NCBI GenBank assembly: GCA_018873225.1
Contig: JAEILZ010000001.1
Location: 8,494,001 to 8,558,000 of the forward strand
Length of the DNA: 64,000 nt
Reading direction: 5' to 3'
Source of the DNA: [Phialemoniopsis] sp. UDSM-2020
Taxonomy: Eukaryota; Ascomycota; Sordariomycetes; Thyridiales; Thyridiaceae
In this document: piece after piece, positions 63,645 through 64,000 of the stretch
Layout: each line of letters opens with the position of its first letter
How positions within the stretch are numbered: the first letter of the stretch is position 1
Program-made: the position numbers and the translations under genes
Notes under the pieces: generated by a model
The model's input: only the letters and a program-made list of their open reading frames with translations
Databases searched by the model: none
What the model was told of the DNA's origin: nothing

Positions 63645-64000
63645 CGCGACCCGGTGTCCGTCCAACCGCATCCGGGGACCTTCGGTAGGAAGATTGGGGC
63701 TGGATTACGTGATGTTATGTGAGGCACGAAGATCGGAATGATCGGTGCAAACCGGAAGACGCTAATCAAATGGAGACTCTTGGGCTGGTGTGGGCCCGGA
63801 GCAGTAGTTGATTGATGCTTTAAGCTAACTTAACCCCGGCCGGCCGGCGCAATTCCAAGCCGATCACGTAACATCACGTACAATCACTAACATCACTGAA
63901 TCGCCATGTCAAAAATGACCCTTACCCAACGGACACCCCTACTGGCGTGGGCCGCTGGCCACGGAATCTTCTCATGATAATCAGTGATTACAAACGCTTC
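63645..64000. other. bZIP promoter region to window end
   Basis: 356 bp. GC-rich CCGGCCGGCCGGCGC run near 63837-63850 and repeated CATCACGTA-type pieces near 63868-63880. No gene is seen before the window ends. Confidence 0.45.

Overview
The window is nuclear DNA of a filamentous ascomycete (Pezizomycotina, most likely a Sordariomycete). Most genes carry short 46-180 nt GT-AG introns, coding density is about one gene per 2 kb, and the gene content is typical of such fungi: Zn2Cys6 regulators, Dal5-type MFS carriers, a fungal bZIP, F-box proteins and small secreted proteins. I rebuilt the exon structures by hand from donor and acceptor sites, phase continuity and family conservation. All spliced models given as CDS close in frame.

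Layout. 0-4.1 kb: no convincing gene. 4.1-18.7 kb: housekeeping and conserved genes, namely a basic low-complexity protein, TVP23 (Golgi membrane), a CitE/CLYBL-like lyase, a single-pass membrane protein, a large DUF726/TMCO4-type hydrolase-fold protein and an MDR reductase. 19.2-23.9 kb: a divergent pair, a cytosolic-type sulfatase and a Dal5-family permease. 24.4-31.8 kb: gene-poor, with an F-box protein, a frameshifted F-box/LRR relic, an NmrA/epimerase-type protein and long stretches with nothing recognisable. 31.8-43.7 kb: a secreted protein, then a compact sulfur-themed group: a phosphosulfolactate-synthase (ComA/HSA32) homologue with a mitochondrial-type presequence, a class V PLP enzyme, a TauD-type dioxygenase, an MFS carrier and a Zn2Cys6 regulator.

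44.4-61.3 kb: a second group of ten genes without any PKS, NRPS or terpene backbone. They encode an HpcH/HpaI aldolase, a Dal5-type MFS carrier, a Zn2Cys6 regulator, a RidA-like protein with an abnormal C-terminus, a class III (GSA-aminomutase-like) aminotransferase, a D-2-hydroxyacid dehydrogenase, a class II aldolase/adducin protein, an FMN L-2-hydroxyacid dehydrogenase, a YjlB-like cupin and a Baeyer-Villiger monooxygenase. A shared inverted repeat CGG-N6-CCG, mostly in the form TCGG-N6-CCGA, lies in the intergenic regions of most of these genes. The one at 57733-57750 is a perfect 18-bp palindrome. This fits a co-regulated catabolic cluster run by the Zn2Cys6 regulator at 47.8-50.1 kb. 61.4-63.6 kb: a small Cys-rich, GPI-like protein and a bZIP regulator.

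The two most interesting candidates are the sulfonate/sulfite group at 32.7-43.7 kb, perhaps linked to the sulfatase/permease pair nearby, and the CGG-N6-CCG-marked catabolic cluster. Their substrates cannot be read from sequence alone.
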